Below, piece after piece: positions 57,150 to 64,000 of a DNA stretch of 64,000 nucleotides. The position numbers and the translations under genes were made by a program. The notes under the pieces were generated by a model that searched no databases, had not been told where the DNA came from, and saw only the letters and a list, made by a program, of their open reading frames with translations. The stretch's first letter is position 1. Each line of letters begins with the position of its first letter. Origin of the DNA: Actinocatenispora comari (lineage in GTDB: Bacteria; Actinomycetota; Actinomycetes; Mycobacteriales; Micromonosporaceae); contig NZ_BOPO01000004.1 in the NCBI RefSeq assembly GCF_017312725.1, positions 1 through 64,000 of the forward strand, written 5' to 3'.

Positions 57150-57638
57150 ATGGCGAAAGCCCTGGAACCCGAGCAGCTGCGCGCCTACTTCGCGCTGATG
57201 GAGTCGGTGACGCTGCTGCAGCACGCCGTCGAACGGCAGCTGCGCGCCGAGGGGGGCATCAGCTACGTGCAGTTCCAGCTGCTCGCCCGGCTCGCCCAGG
57301 CGAAGCAGCTGACCATGACCGCACTCGCCGACGGCGTCGTGTACAGCCGCAGCGGCCTCACCCATCAGGCGAAACTGCTGGAGCAGGCGGGCCTGATCAC
57401 CCGCACCGGCTGCCCGGACGACCAGCGCGCCACCGTGGTCACCATCACCGACGCCGGCCTCGCGCTCATCCAGCGGTTGATGCCCGGCCACATCGAGGTG
57501 GTTCGCGACCTGATGTTCGACGCGATGTCCGACCGGGACCTGCACGCCCTGGCCGAGATCATGACCCGGGCCCGCGACCACATGCGGGCGCAGCCGCCCC
57601 GCTCGGCCACCGGCCGGCGCCGGCGCACCGCCGGCTAG
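57150..57638 (+). CDS. MarR-family transcriptional regulator
   Basis: This 162-residue protein has dimerisation helices (EQLRAYFALMESVTLLQHAVERQ). The winged helix ISYVQFQLLARLAQ, LTMTALADGVVYSRSGLTHQAKLLEQAGLITR and the wing CPDDQRATVVTITDAG follow. A Cys in TRTGCPDDQR could be redox-sensitive. Three identical palindromes in front of its start point to autoregulation and control of the divergent oxidoreductase. Confidence 0.93.
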   Translation: MAKALEPEQLRAYFALMESVTLLQHAVERQLRAEGGISYVQFQLLARLAQAKQLTMTALADGVVYSRSGLTHQAKLLEQAGLITRTGCPDDQRATVVTITDAGLALIQRLMPGHIEVVRDLMFDAMSDRDLHALAEIMTRARDHMRAQPPRSATGRRRRTAG

Positions 57639-57747
57639 GTGACCCGTCCGGCTCGATCGCGACGCACGTCCCTGGTCCGCCGGCGCCGCACGTCCGCCCG
57701 CGGCGGCGGCGGGGCGCCGATCCCGGCGGTACGCGGGGACCGCGAGG

Positions 57748-58395
57748 TCAGGGCGTGCGGTCGGCGGTGATCAGCGGGCGCAGCCGGGTGCCGGCGAGCG
57801 CGTCGAGCAGCCGGGCCAGCGGCGCGGTCAGGCACAGCACCAGTACCACCGCGACCGCGGCACCGATCAGCAGCCCGGCGGCGACGTCGGTCGGGTAGTG
57901 CACCCCGGCGTACACCCGGGCGAAGGCGAGGAACACCGCCAGCACGGCGGCGAGGATCCCCCAGCGCCGGTGCACCATCAGCAGCCCACCGGCGAACGCG
58001 CCGGCGATCATCGCGTGGTCGGACGGGAACGAGCCGTCCGCGGCGTGCGGCAGCAACCGCAGGACGTGCGGCAGCGTCACGAACGGCCGTGGCCGGTCCA
58101 CCACCGGGTTGATGACCTGGTTGAGCGCCAGTGCGAGCACGGTGGCCGCCCCGGCCAGCAGTACGCCGGCGAGCGGTCGACGGTCGCCGCCGCGCCGGGC
58201 CGACAGCCCACACCAGGCCCAGACGACGGTGAGCGCGACGAGGCCGCCCCACAGCGCGTAGCCGGCCATGAAGCCGTGCGCCCACCCGGTGTCCGCGGAC
58301 AGCCGGTTGACGTCGAGAAACAGCGTGCTGTCCCATCCCATCCGGTGTGCCTCCAGGTAGCCGACGAGCATCGACAGTGCGTGACCTCGGTTCAT
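57748..58395 (-). CDS. PAP2-superfamily membrane phosphatase
   Basis: This 215-residue protein has six membrane segments. The acid-phosphatase triad motifs are NQVINPVVDRPRPF, FPSDHAM and RVYAGVHYPTDV. The middle motif has Asp where Gly is common. Relatives dephosphorylate phosphatidate, or undecaprenyl pyrophosphate in BcrC-type proteins. GGAGG lies six bases before the ATG at 58395. Its promoter region is the double BlaI operator shared with the divergent repressor gene, so envelope stress control is inferred. Confidence 0.92.
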   Translation of the reverse strand: MNRGHALSMLVGYLEAHRMGWDSTLFLDVNRLSADTGWAHGFMAGYALWGGLVALTVVWAWCGLSARRGGDRRPLAGVLLAGAATVLALALNQVINPVVDRPRPFVTLPHVLRLLPHAADGSFPSDHAMIAGAFAGGLLMVHRRWGILAAVLAVFLAFARVYAGVHYPTDVAAGLLIGAAVAVVLVLCLTAPLARLLDALAGTRLRPLITADRTP

Positions 58396-58439
58396 CCCGC
58401 CCCTCCGGAGACCGGAGCGTGGCCGCGACCCGACCCGCT

Positions 58440-58487
58440 TACTACACTTGAGCGTCGTAGCCATTATTACTACAGCCGATGTCGTAG
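58440..58487 (+). promoter_or_regulatory. BlaI/MecI-type double operator (BlaI/PAP2 locus)
   Basis: TACTACACTTGAG plus CGTCGTAG (58440-58460), 7-base spacer, then TACTACAGCCGA plus TGTCGTAG (58468-58487). It lies between the PAP2 gene and the BlaI gene. The order and 7-base spacing match 46973-46926 base for base apart from a few substitutions. This marks both as targets of the BlaI protein encoded at 58504. Confidence 0.85.
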
Positions 58488-58503
58488 TTGTGCGGGGTGG
58501 GGC

Positions 58504-58884
58504 ATGGGTACCGACGACGGCGCCGACCGGGTGGGACTGACCCGCCGGGTCTGGCAGGTGCTGTCCGCGTCCGCCGAACCGATGACCACCGCACAGGTGC
58601 GCGCGGTGCTCGGCGGCAACTGGGCGTACACCACGGTGATGACCGTGCTGACCCGGCTCGTCGCGCAGGGCGCCGCCACCCGGCACCGGGTCGGCCGCGC
58701 GTTCGCCTACACCGCGGTCGCCGACGAGGCCGAGCTCACCGCACGCCGGATGAGCCGGCTGCTGGACGCCGGTACCGACCGGGCCGCGGTGCTGGCCCGC
58801 TTCATCGACGTGCTCAGCGACCAGGACGAGAAGCTGCTCGAGGAGCTCCTCGCCGGCACGCGCGAGGACGAGGACCGGTCGTGA
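58504..58884 (+). CDS. BlaI/MecI/CopY-family repressor
   Basis: This 126-residue protein has the family winged helix (GLTRRVWQVLSASAEPMTTAQVRAVLGGNWAYTTVMTVLTRLVAQGAATRHRVGRAFAYTAVA) and a C-terminal dimerisation region. Such repressors are released by proteolysis triggered by an M56 membrane protease, encoded here next with a 4-base overlap. The likely operators are at 58440 and 46926. Confidence 0.94.
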   Translation: MGTDDGADRVGLTRRVWQVLSASAEPMTTAQVRAVLGGNWAYTTVMTVLTRLVAQGAATRHRVGRAFAYTAVADEAELTARRMSRLLDAGTDRAAVLARFIDVLSDQDEKLLEELLAGTREDEDRS

Positions 58885-59837
58885 TCGCCGCGGTGGTGGT
58901 GTGCCTCGGCGCCTGCCTGGCGTTCGCGGCCCTGGCGCCGTTCGTCGGCCGGCGACTGCCACCGGCGCCGGCGACCCGGCTGCTCGCCGGCGGGTCGGTG
59001 CTCGCGGCCGGCTGCGGCGGGTTCGTGCTGGCCGTGATGGCGTTCGTCTGGCTGGGCCAGCTCGGCGAGGTCGCCGAGTGGGGCCACTGGTCGCCGGTCA
59101 CCCTGCACGCCGACTCGCCGCTGCCGGCACCGGTCGGGATCGCCGCCGGCGCCGTCCTGCTGCCGCTCGCCTTCCTCGGCGTCCGTGCCGCCGTCGACCG
59201 GTGCCGCGCCCTGGTCCGGGTACACCGCGCCTGCCGCCGGCTGGCCCGGCCCGGCCAGGTGGCGATCGTCGACTCGGCGGTACCGGACGCGTTCACCACG
59301 CCCGGCGTGGTCGGCCGCATCGTCGTCACCACCGCACTGCTCACCGCGCTGGACGCCGACCAGCAGCGGGCGCTGATCGCGCACGAACGGTCCCACCTGG
59401 CCCACCGGCACGCGTGGTGGCGGCTGGCCGCCGACCTCGCCGCCGCGGTGAACCCGCTGCTGCGGCGCACCGCCGCCACCGTCACCCAGGCCACCGAACG
59501 GTGGGCCGACGAGGACGCCGCGACGGCCGTCGGCGACCGGCGGCTGGTCGCCCGCGCCGTCGCGCACGCCGCGCTGGCCAGCCGGCGCCGGCCGGCGGCG
59601 ACCGCGGTCGCGGCGGTCGGCGGCCGGGTGCCGCAACGGGTCCGCGCCCTGCTCGCCCCGCCGCCGCGCCGCCGCCCGCTGCTGCTCGCCGGTCTGCTGG
59701 TGGTGTTGCTGGCCGGCGCCGGCGGCGCCGCCGCGGTCGAGCACACCGGCGAGGATCTGTTCGAGCACGCCGAACTGCACGGCCAGCACGCCGCGCCACA
59801 CCACCGTGCGCACGACCTCCCGAACCTACCCCGCTGA
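58881..59837 (+). CDS. M56-family membrane metalloprotease (BlaR1-like, no sensor domain)
   Basis: This 318-residue protein has N-terminal membrane segments, the zinc motif HERSHLAHRHAW (HExxH form with Ser), a distal Glu region in TERWADEDAA, a last membrane helix (LLLAGLLVVLLAGAGG) and a His-rich tail. BlaR1-type proteases cleave the partner repressor on a signal. Here there is no penicillin-binding sensor domain, so the signal is unknown and may come from the membrane. The GTG overlaps the BlaI stop. Confidence 0.92.
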   Translation: MIAAVVVCLGACLAFAALAPFVGRRLPPAPATRLLAGGSVLAAGCGGFVLAVMAFVWLGQLGEVAEWGHWSPVTLHADSPLPAPVGIAAGAVLLPLAFLGVRAAVDRCRALVRVHRACRRLARPGQVAIVDSAVPDAFTTPGVVGRIVVTTALLTALDADQQRALIAHERSHLAHRHAWWRLAADLAAAVNPLLRRTAATVTQATERWADEDAATAVGDRRLVARAVAHAALASRRRPAATAVAAVGGRVPQRVRALLAPPPRRRPLLLAGLLVVLLAGAGGAAAVEHTGEDLFEHAELHGQHAAPHHRAHDLPNLPR

Positions 59838-59943
59838 GCACCGTCGCGGCCCGGCGGCCCGGACGACGCCTCGGCCGCCGCCGGGAGGACAGCGACGTCC
59901 AACATGTGGTACGTGGTGGATTGCCAGCTTTGCGCCTCTTATC

Positions 59944-59959
59944 GTGACAACGATGTCAC
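59944..59959. promoter_or_regulatory. LacI-type operator candidate
   Basis: GTGACA-ACGA-TGTCAC is a palindrome with a 4-base centre, 56 bases before the GH76-like gene, in AT-richer DNA. Its TGACAACG-NTGTCA form is typical of LacI-family operators near glycoside hydrolase genes. No LacI gene is in the window, so the regulator would act from elsewhere. The rest of 59838-60015 holds no gene. Confidence 0.65.
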
Positions 59960-60015
59960 ATGCCGGCGCTCCCGGGTGTCCGCTACCCGGCCGCGGCGGC
60001 CTGGGAGGAGGACCC

Positions 60016-61149
60016 GTGCCACGCATCCGGACCCTGGTGATCGCGGCCGTCGCGGCGCTGTGCGCGGTCGCCGTGCTGCCCGCCACCGCGGCCGCGCAGC
60101 CGCGGCACCACCACGACCGCACCGCCGACGCCGGTACCGCTGCCGACGTGCTGATGGCCGACTACGACCCGGCGACCGGCTGGTGGCCGTCGAGCTGGTG
60201 GAACTCCGCGGTCGCGCTCACCACGATCGAGGACTACGAGCTGCGCACCGGCGACACCCGGTACCGGTGGGTCATCGGCAACACGTACCAGCTGAACAAG
60301 GGGGTGTTCGCGGCCGGCGAGCGCAGCAGCGACCCGGTCGAGGGCGACTTCGTCAGCCGCGCCATCGACGACACCGAGTGGTGGGGGCTGGCCTGGCTGC
60401 GCGCGTACGACGTGACCGGCGACGCGACGTACTTGAACGAGGCGGTCACCATCGCGGACTACGTCGACGGGTACTGGGACACCAGCACCTGCGGCGGCGG
60501 CGTGTGGTGGGACCGGGAACGCACCTACAAGAACGCCGTCACCAACGGCCTCTACATCCGGCTCACCGCCGAGTTGCACGACCGGATCCCCGGCGACACC
60601 AGGTGGCTCGGCAAGGCGACGACGGCCTGGAACTGGTTCCTCGGCAGCGGCCTGATCAACTCCTCGAACCTCGTCAACGACGGGCTGACCAACGACTGCA
60701 CGAACAACGGCCAGACGGTGTGGAGCTACAACCAGGGGCTCGCGATCGGCGCCGGCGTGGAGATGTGGCGGGCCACCGGCGACGCGTCGGCGCTGGCGAC
60801 CGCACGCCGGCTCGCGGAAGCCGGTACCAGCGATCCGGCGCTGGTCTCCGCCGGCGTACTGACCGAGTCGTGCGATGCGCTCACCGCGAGCTGCGACGAC
60901 AACCAGAAGCAGTTCAAGGGCGTGTTCCTGCGGTACCTGACCGATCTGGCCGACGTGACCGGCGCCCCGGCGTACCGGGCGTTCGCGACGCGGCAGGCGG
61001 ACACGATCTGGACGCGGGACCGTACCGCCGACGACCGGCTCGGGGAGCGCTGGGCCGGCGGCACCAGCGCCGAGCACCCCAACGTGTTCGACTGGCGTAC
61101 CCAGGCGAGCGCGCTGTCCGCGCTGCTCGCCCCGATCCCGGCCGGCTGA
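60016..61149 (+). CDS. Secreted GH76-like glycoside hydrolase (alpha-mannanase type)
   Basis: This 377-residue protein has a Sec signal (GTG start, PRIRTLVIAAVAALCAVAVLPATAAA). The GH76 fold is suggested by tandem helical repeats with WWPSSWWNSAVALTTIEDY and the catalytic Asp pair in SRAIDDTEWWGLAWLRAYD, then CGGGVWWDRERTYKNAVTNGLYI. GH76 enzymes cut alpha-1,6-mannan, found in fungal cell walls and actinobacterial lipoglycans. GGGAGGAG precedes the GTG. A LacI-type palindrome upstream suggests sugar-dependent control. Confidence 0.9.
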   Translation: MPRIRTLVIAAVAALCAVAVLPATAAAQPRHHHDRTADAGTAADVLMADYDPATGWWPSSWWNSAVALTTIEDYELRTGDTRYRWVIGNTYQLNKGVFAAGERSSDPVEGDFVSRAIDDTEWWGLAWLRAYDVTGDATYLNEAVTIADYVDGYWDTSTCGGGVWWDRERTYKNAVTNGLYIRLTAELHDRIPGDTRWLGKATTAWNWFLGSGLINSSNLVNDGLTNDCTNNGQTVWSYNQGLAIGAGVEMWRATGDASALATARRLAEAGTSDPALVSAGVLTESCDALTASCDDNQKQFKGVFLRYLTDLADVTGAPAYRAFATRQADTIWTRDRTADDRLGERWAGGTSAEHPNVFDWRTQASALSALLAPIPAG

Positions 61150-61232
61150 CCGCGCTGGGCGGCCGTCCGGCCGGGGTGCCGCCGAGCTGGCGCGCCCCGG
61201 CCGGAGCGGCGGGGTGCGTGCACACTGGTGAG

Positions 61233-61559
61233 GTGACGCATCCGGAGTTGGCGCAACGGCCGCGGTGGCGGTTCACCGGCGACGGCCGGTTCCCGGTCGC
61301 CGCCCGGGTCGGCGACCGCTGGTGGGTGCTGCGGATCAACGGCTTCCCCGACCATCCACTGTGGACACTGTTCGTGGCGGGGGTGGCCCGGTTCGACCTG
61401 ACCGAGACCCCCGCCGGCTGGGGCCGGCCACTGGACCGGTCGGCGCCGACCCTGCCGGCCGACACCGCCGCCGCGGTACTGGCACCGGTGCGCCTTTTCA
61501 CCGCCTTCGGCAGCGAGCACGGCCGCCCCTGCGACGGCCCGTTCTGCTGCGACGGCTAG
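61233..61559 (+). CDS. Small hypothetical protein
   Basis: This 108-residue protein opens VTHPELAQRPRWRFTGDGRFPVAARVGDRWWVLRINGFPDHPLW. It is moderately Trp/Pro/Arg-rich, without a signal peptide or membrane segment, and its C-terminus has a CDGPFCCDG cluster. GGTGAG lies before the GTG. It is not in an obvious operon with its neighbours. I do not recognise the family, so this is a plausible but unconfirmed gene. Confidence 0.65.
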   Translation: MTHPELAQRPRWRFTGDGRFPVAARVGDRWWVLRINGFPDHPLWTLFVAGVARFDLTETPAGWGRPLDRSAPTLPADTAAAVLAPVRLFTAFGSEHGRPCDGPFCCDG

Positions 61560-61627
61560 CGAACCCGCCAACCCGGCAGCGCCCGAACAGGGGCGGCCGG
61601 CTGGCTGCCGGCTGCGAGGATGGCGGG

Positions 61628-62476
61628 ATGCTGCTGATGCCGTCCGACGTGCTGCGCCCCCGCCGGGTCGACGAACACTTCGCCGCCGAGGCCGCCGCTG
61701 CCCGCGCCGCCGGGATCGAGGTGTGCCTGGTCGACCACGACGCGCTGGCCGCCGGCTCGGCCGAGCCGGCGATCGCCCGGGTGAGCGGCACCGGGCCCGC
61801 GGTCTACCGCGGCTGGATGCTGCGCAGCGAGCACTACGCCGGCCTGGACGCGGCGCTGCGGCGCCGCGGCGTGCGGCTGCGTACCGGCGCCGCGCAGTAC
61901 CGGCGGGCACACGAGCTGCCCGGCTGGTACCCCGACTTCGCCGGGCTGACGCCACCGACCACGTGGACGACCGGTACCGGGCGGGCCGGGTTCGACGCCG
62001 CGGCCAGCGAGCTGGGCGCGGGGCCGGCGGTGCTGCGCGACCACACGAAGTCCCTGAAGCACCACTGGCACGAGGCGGCGTACGTTCCCGAGCTGGCCGA
62101 CCGGGACGCCGCCTGGGCGGTGGCGTCCCGGTTCGTCGAGCTGCGCGGCTCGGAGCTGGTCGGCGGGTTCGTGCTGCGCCGGTTCGAACGGTTCGTCTCC
62201 GCCGAGGTGCGGACCTGGTGGGTGGACGGTGTCTGCCGGCTCGTCGGGCCGCATCCCGACACCGCCGACGAGCTGCCGGCCGAGCTGCCCGACCCGGCCG
62301 GGTTCGGGCCGGTCGTCGGCCGGCTCGGCCTCCCGTTCGTGACCGCCGACCTGGTCCGCCGCGACGACGGCCGCTGGCGGCTGGTCGAGCTCGGCGACGG
62401 CCAGGTCAGCGACCGCCCCGGCACCCTCGCCGCCGACCGGTTCGTGACCGCGCTGATCGCGCCGCAGCTCGGGTGA
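61628..62476 (+). CDS. ATP-grasp-type protein
   Basis: This 282-residue protein has a Rossmann-like start and AVLRDHTKSLKHHWHEAAYVPEL with a likely ATP-contact Lys. ELVGGFVLRRFERF and WWVDGVCRL follow, with an end motif, FVTADLVRRDDGRWRLVELGDGQVS. This is the order of lid and metal-binding elements seen in ATP-grasp proteins (DUF4343-like). It may ligate carboxylates to amines. The partner substrate is unknown. ATG 61628 gives a clean N-terminus. Confidence 0.75.
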   Translation: MLLMPSDVLRPRRVDEHFAAEAAAARAAGIEVCLVDHDALAAGSAEPAIARVSGTGPAVYRGWMLRSEHYAGLDAALRRRGVRLRTGAAQYRRAHELPGWYPDFAGLTPPTTWTTGTGRAGFDAAASELGAGPAVLRDHTKSLKHHWHEAAYVPELADRDAAWAVASRFVELRGSELVGGFVLRRFERFVSAEVRTWWVDGVCRLVGPHPDTADELPAELPDPAGFGPVVGRLGLPFVTADLVRRDDGRWRLVELGDGQVSDRPGTLAADRFVTALIAPQLG

Positions 62477-62774
62477 CCGCCGGGCGGCCACCGCGCGGTA
62501 CCGGCGGGTTCGCGCCGGTTTGCGGGCGGTACCGCACGATGCCCACCGAACGGCCGATCCCGGCTGACCGAACCGGCGGTTTCGGCCGCACTGGGTAGCG
62601 AAGCGGATGCGGGCGGCGAAGATCAAGCTGCCCGCGCTCCTGTGGCCGCCGGTCCCCCGCGGCCGGTGGCGCCCCGGCGCGGGCCCGTTCGGTACGTGCT
62701 GCCAACGGCTCGGCGACGCACCGGGCCGGTGGCGGAGTCGCATCGGGCGACTCGGGAAGCAAGGGATGTGGTAC

Positions 62775-63743
62775 ATGCACAGGAAGTTTCTGGCGATGGC
62801 CGCGGTCGCGACCGTCGCCGGTGGCCTGCTCGCCGCGGGCTCCGCGAACGCCGCACCGACCCCACAGGACAACACGGTTCGGACCGTCGACAAGCAGCTG
62901 TTCATCCCCGGCAACACGATGAACGGTGACTTCTCGACCGCGACGTTGAGCCGGCGCGGGGTCACGCTGGCGGTCTCGGCGCCGGGCGACCAGGCGGGGT
63001 ACCTGCGGCCGCTGGCCGCGAGGACGCCGCTGGCCAACGTGGCGTCGTTCGGGTACACCACCATCCAGTTGGCGGCCCGGCCGGCGAACGCGGCGCTGCT
63101 GCCGACGCTGCAGCTCGGGGTGTACGACACCGCGGGCGACTGGGACGGCACCCTGGTGTACGACCCGGCGCAGGGCGGCAGCACCGTCGACGGCACCCGG
63201 TTCGACACGTCGCAGACCAGCGGTGGCTGGTGGTGGACGAAGAACCCGGACGCCACGCACAAGGTCTCCGACCGGCGCAGTCTGGCCGACTGGGGATCCG
63301 CCGACCTGAAGGGCTTCACCGTCGGCTACTACGGTGTCGAGCTCGGCACGTTCCCGGCGCCGCAGGCGGTGAAGGCGTCGGTCGACGACGTCCACATCGT
63401 CACCGACGCCCAGGACGTCACCGACCACTTCACCTCGCAGGCGGCGCCGCCGGCGTTCCAGCCGAGCGTGCTCGCGCCGGCGAACCTGTGCCGGGTGTCG
63501 TCGTCCGCCTCGCCCAACGCGTGGCAGGTGACCAACGTGTCGGGCGGCCGGGACCGGACGTTCCACGCCGGCGTCACCTACGACGGCAGGACGACCTGGT
63601 TCGGGTACCCGCACACGGTCAAGGCCGGGCAGTCGACGGCCATCGTCTCGCCGTACGGCGGCAAGCTGACGATCCAGTGGGACGACGGCGCGGGCAACAA
63701 GAAGCTCGCGTACGCCACCAGCAACCACACGATCGTCTGCTGA
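62775..63743 (+). CDS. Secreted protein of unknown function
   Basis: This protein of about 322 residues has a Sec signal, MHRKFLAMAAVATVAGGLLAAGSANAA. The mature part is Gly/Thr/Ala-rich with Trp-Trp-Trp in SGGWWWTKNPDATHK, a beta-sandwich-like pattern and one C-terminal pair (NLCRVSS, TIVC). ATG 62766, three codons upstream, is an alternative start. I do not recognise the family; its general look is that of a carbohydrate- or surface-binding exoprotein. The 298 bases upstream hold no clear gene. Confidence 0.78.
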   Translation: MHRKFLAMAAVATVAGGLLAAGSANAAPTPQDNTVRTVDKQLFIPGNTMNGDFSTATLSRRGVTLAVSAPGDQAGYLRPLAARTPLANVASFGYTTIQLAARPANAALLPTLQLGVYDTAGDWDGTLVYDPAQGGSTVDGTRFDTSQTSGGWWWTKNPDATHKVSDRRSLADWGSADLKGFTVGYYGVELGTFPAPQAVKASVDDVHIVTDAQDVTDHFTSQAAPPAFQPSVLAPANLCRVSSSASPNAWQVTNVSGGRDRTFHAGVTYDGRTTWFGYPHTVKAGQSTAIVSPYGGKLTIQWDDGAGNKKLAYATSNHTIVC

Positions 63744-63759
63744 TCGGCTGGTGACGGCG

Positions 63760-63794
63760 CCGGGCCGGCACGGACGACTCCCGTGCCGGCCCGG
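63760..63794. terminator. Perfect 14-bp hairpin between convergent genes
   Basis: CCGGGCCGGCACGG (63760-63773) pairs perfectly with CCGTGCCGGCCCGG (63781-63794) across a 7-base loop. It separates the secreted-protein gene from the convergent partial gene at the window edge. Confidence 0.88.
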
Positions 63795-63819
63795 ACTCGT
63801 CGGCCGATCGAACGGACCC

Positions 63820-64000
63820 TCACTTCCTGCTGAGCGTGACGTCCACCGGCGGTACGGTGTACGGGGTGTCGGTGACGAATGCCAGCCGGGCGGAGTAGGT
63901 CCCGCGCGACGAGGTGGCCGACGTGTCGACCACCACCTGTACCGTCACCGTCCGGCCGGCCGGGATGGTCACCTCGCTGTGATCGGTCGACAGCCAACCG
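63820..64000 (-). CDS. C-terminal end of a secreted/extracellular protein (partial)
   Basis: About 60 codons from the right edge end in TGA at 63820-63822. The peptide reads GWLSTDHSEVTIPAGRTVTVQ, then VVVDTSATSSRGTYSARLAF, then VTDTPYTVPPVDVTLSRK. The alternation of beta-strand residues and the PAG-TVTVQVVVDTS pattern resemble the Ig/Fn3-like C-terminal domain of secreted subtilases and related exoenzymes. The catalytic part lies outside the window. Confidence 0.7.
   Translation of the reverse strand, partial: GWLSTDHSEVTIPAGRTVTVQVVVDTSATSSRGTYSARLAFVTDTPYTVPPVDVTLSRK

Noticed and set aside
63578-63997. Minus-strand open frame of 139 codons at the right end
   Set aside because: It lies largely antisense to the secreted-protein gene and across the hairpin. 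A different frame gives the beta-strand-rich C-terminus ending at 63820.

Overview
The window is very GC-rich, gene-dense DNA with many GTG starts, ATGA/GTGA stop-start overlaps, an MbtH-NRPS operon, Tat-secreted proteins and regulator families typical of filamentous Actinobacteria. It is most likely chromosomal sequence of a Micromonosporaceae-like or other secondary-metabolite-rich actinomycete. The lineage is inferred from style only. No rRNA, tRNA, CRISPR array, insertion sequence or replication origin was seen.

Positions 1-19726 (minus strand) hold one long operon for a peptide or peptide-polyketide natural product. In transcription order it runs: MFS exporter, MbtH protein, NRPS A-T-C-T, a luciferase-like flavin monooxygenase, NRPS C-A-T-E, NRPS C-A-T-TE, NRPS C-A-T, and the first 14 codons of what looks like a polyketide synthase running off the left edge. 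All junctions after mbtH are 4-base (or 13-base) overlaps, so translation is probably coupled. The thioesterase is not in the last gene, so gene order and assembly order probably differ.

Positions 20045-25186 hold an OmpR-type two-component system (minus) divergent from a three-gene ABC-2 exporter (plus), closed by a strong hairpin. Positions 25259-30518 hold a four-gene overlapping catabolic operon (class-III aminotransferase/aminomutase, enolase-superfamily enzyme, amidohydrolase, SDR) divergent from an IclR regulator. Two near-identical palindromes lie in the shared control region. Positions 30936-35504 hold two tandem paralogous Tat-secreted beta-helix-like proteins. An adenosine-deaminase-family gene follows on the minus strand.

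Positions 37124-41391 are a TetR-headed operon of membrane and SAM-dependent proteins (DoxX-like, BtaA/DUF3419-like, DUF2071, methyltransferase, small membrane protein), with duplicated gene-end mini-ORFs inside it. Then come an ADP-ribosylglycohydrolase, a Cys-containing HTH regulator divergent from folE, a frameshifted DUF1801 remnant, a GbsR/MarR regulator and a methyltransferase.

Positions 45664-46725 encode a GT28/MGDG-type glycosyltransferase. Its upstream region carries a roughly 50-bp double operator that reappears, with the same geometry, at 58440-58487 in front of a BlaI repressor/M56 protease pair and a PAP2 phosphatase. This suggests a BlaI regulon for envelope lipids. Between them lie a MoxR-DUF58-DUF4129 operon (47501-52149), a small membrane protein with a winged-helix partner, a secreted protein, an HxlR/NmrA-type divergent pair, and a quinone-oxidoreductase/MarR divergent pair with three repeated operators. 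The right end holds a secreted GH76-like hydrolase with a LacI-type operator, two hypothetical proteins (one ATP-grasp-like), a secreted protein, and the C-terminal end of another secreted protein running in from the right.

A recurrent feature is short-period tandem DNA (6, 15, 27, 34, 36 and 41 bp units) in intergenic regions and inside coding linkers.
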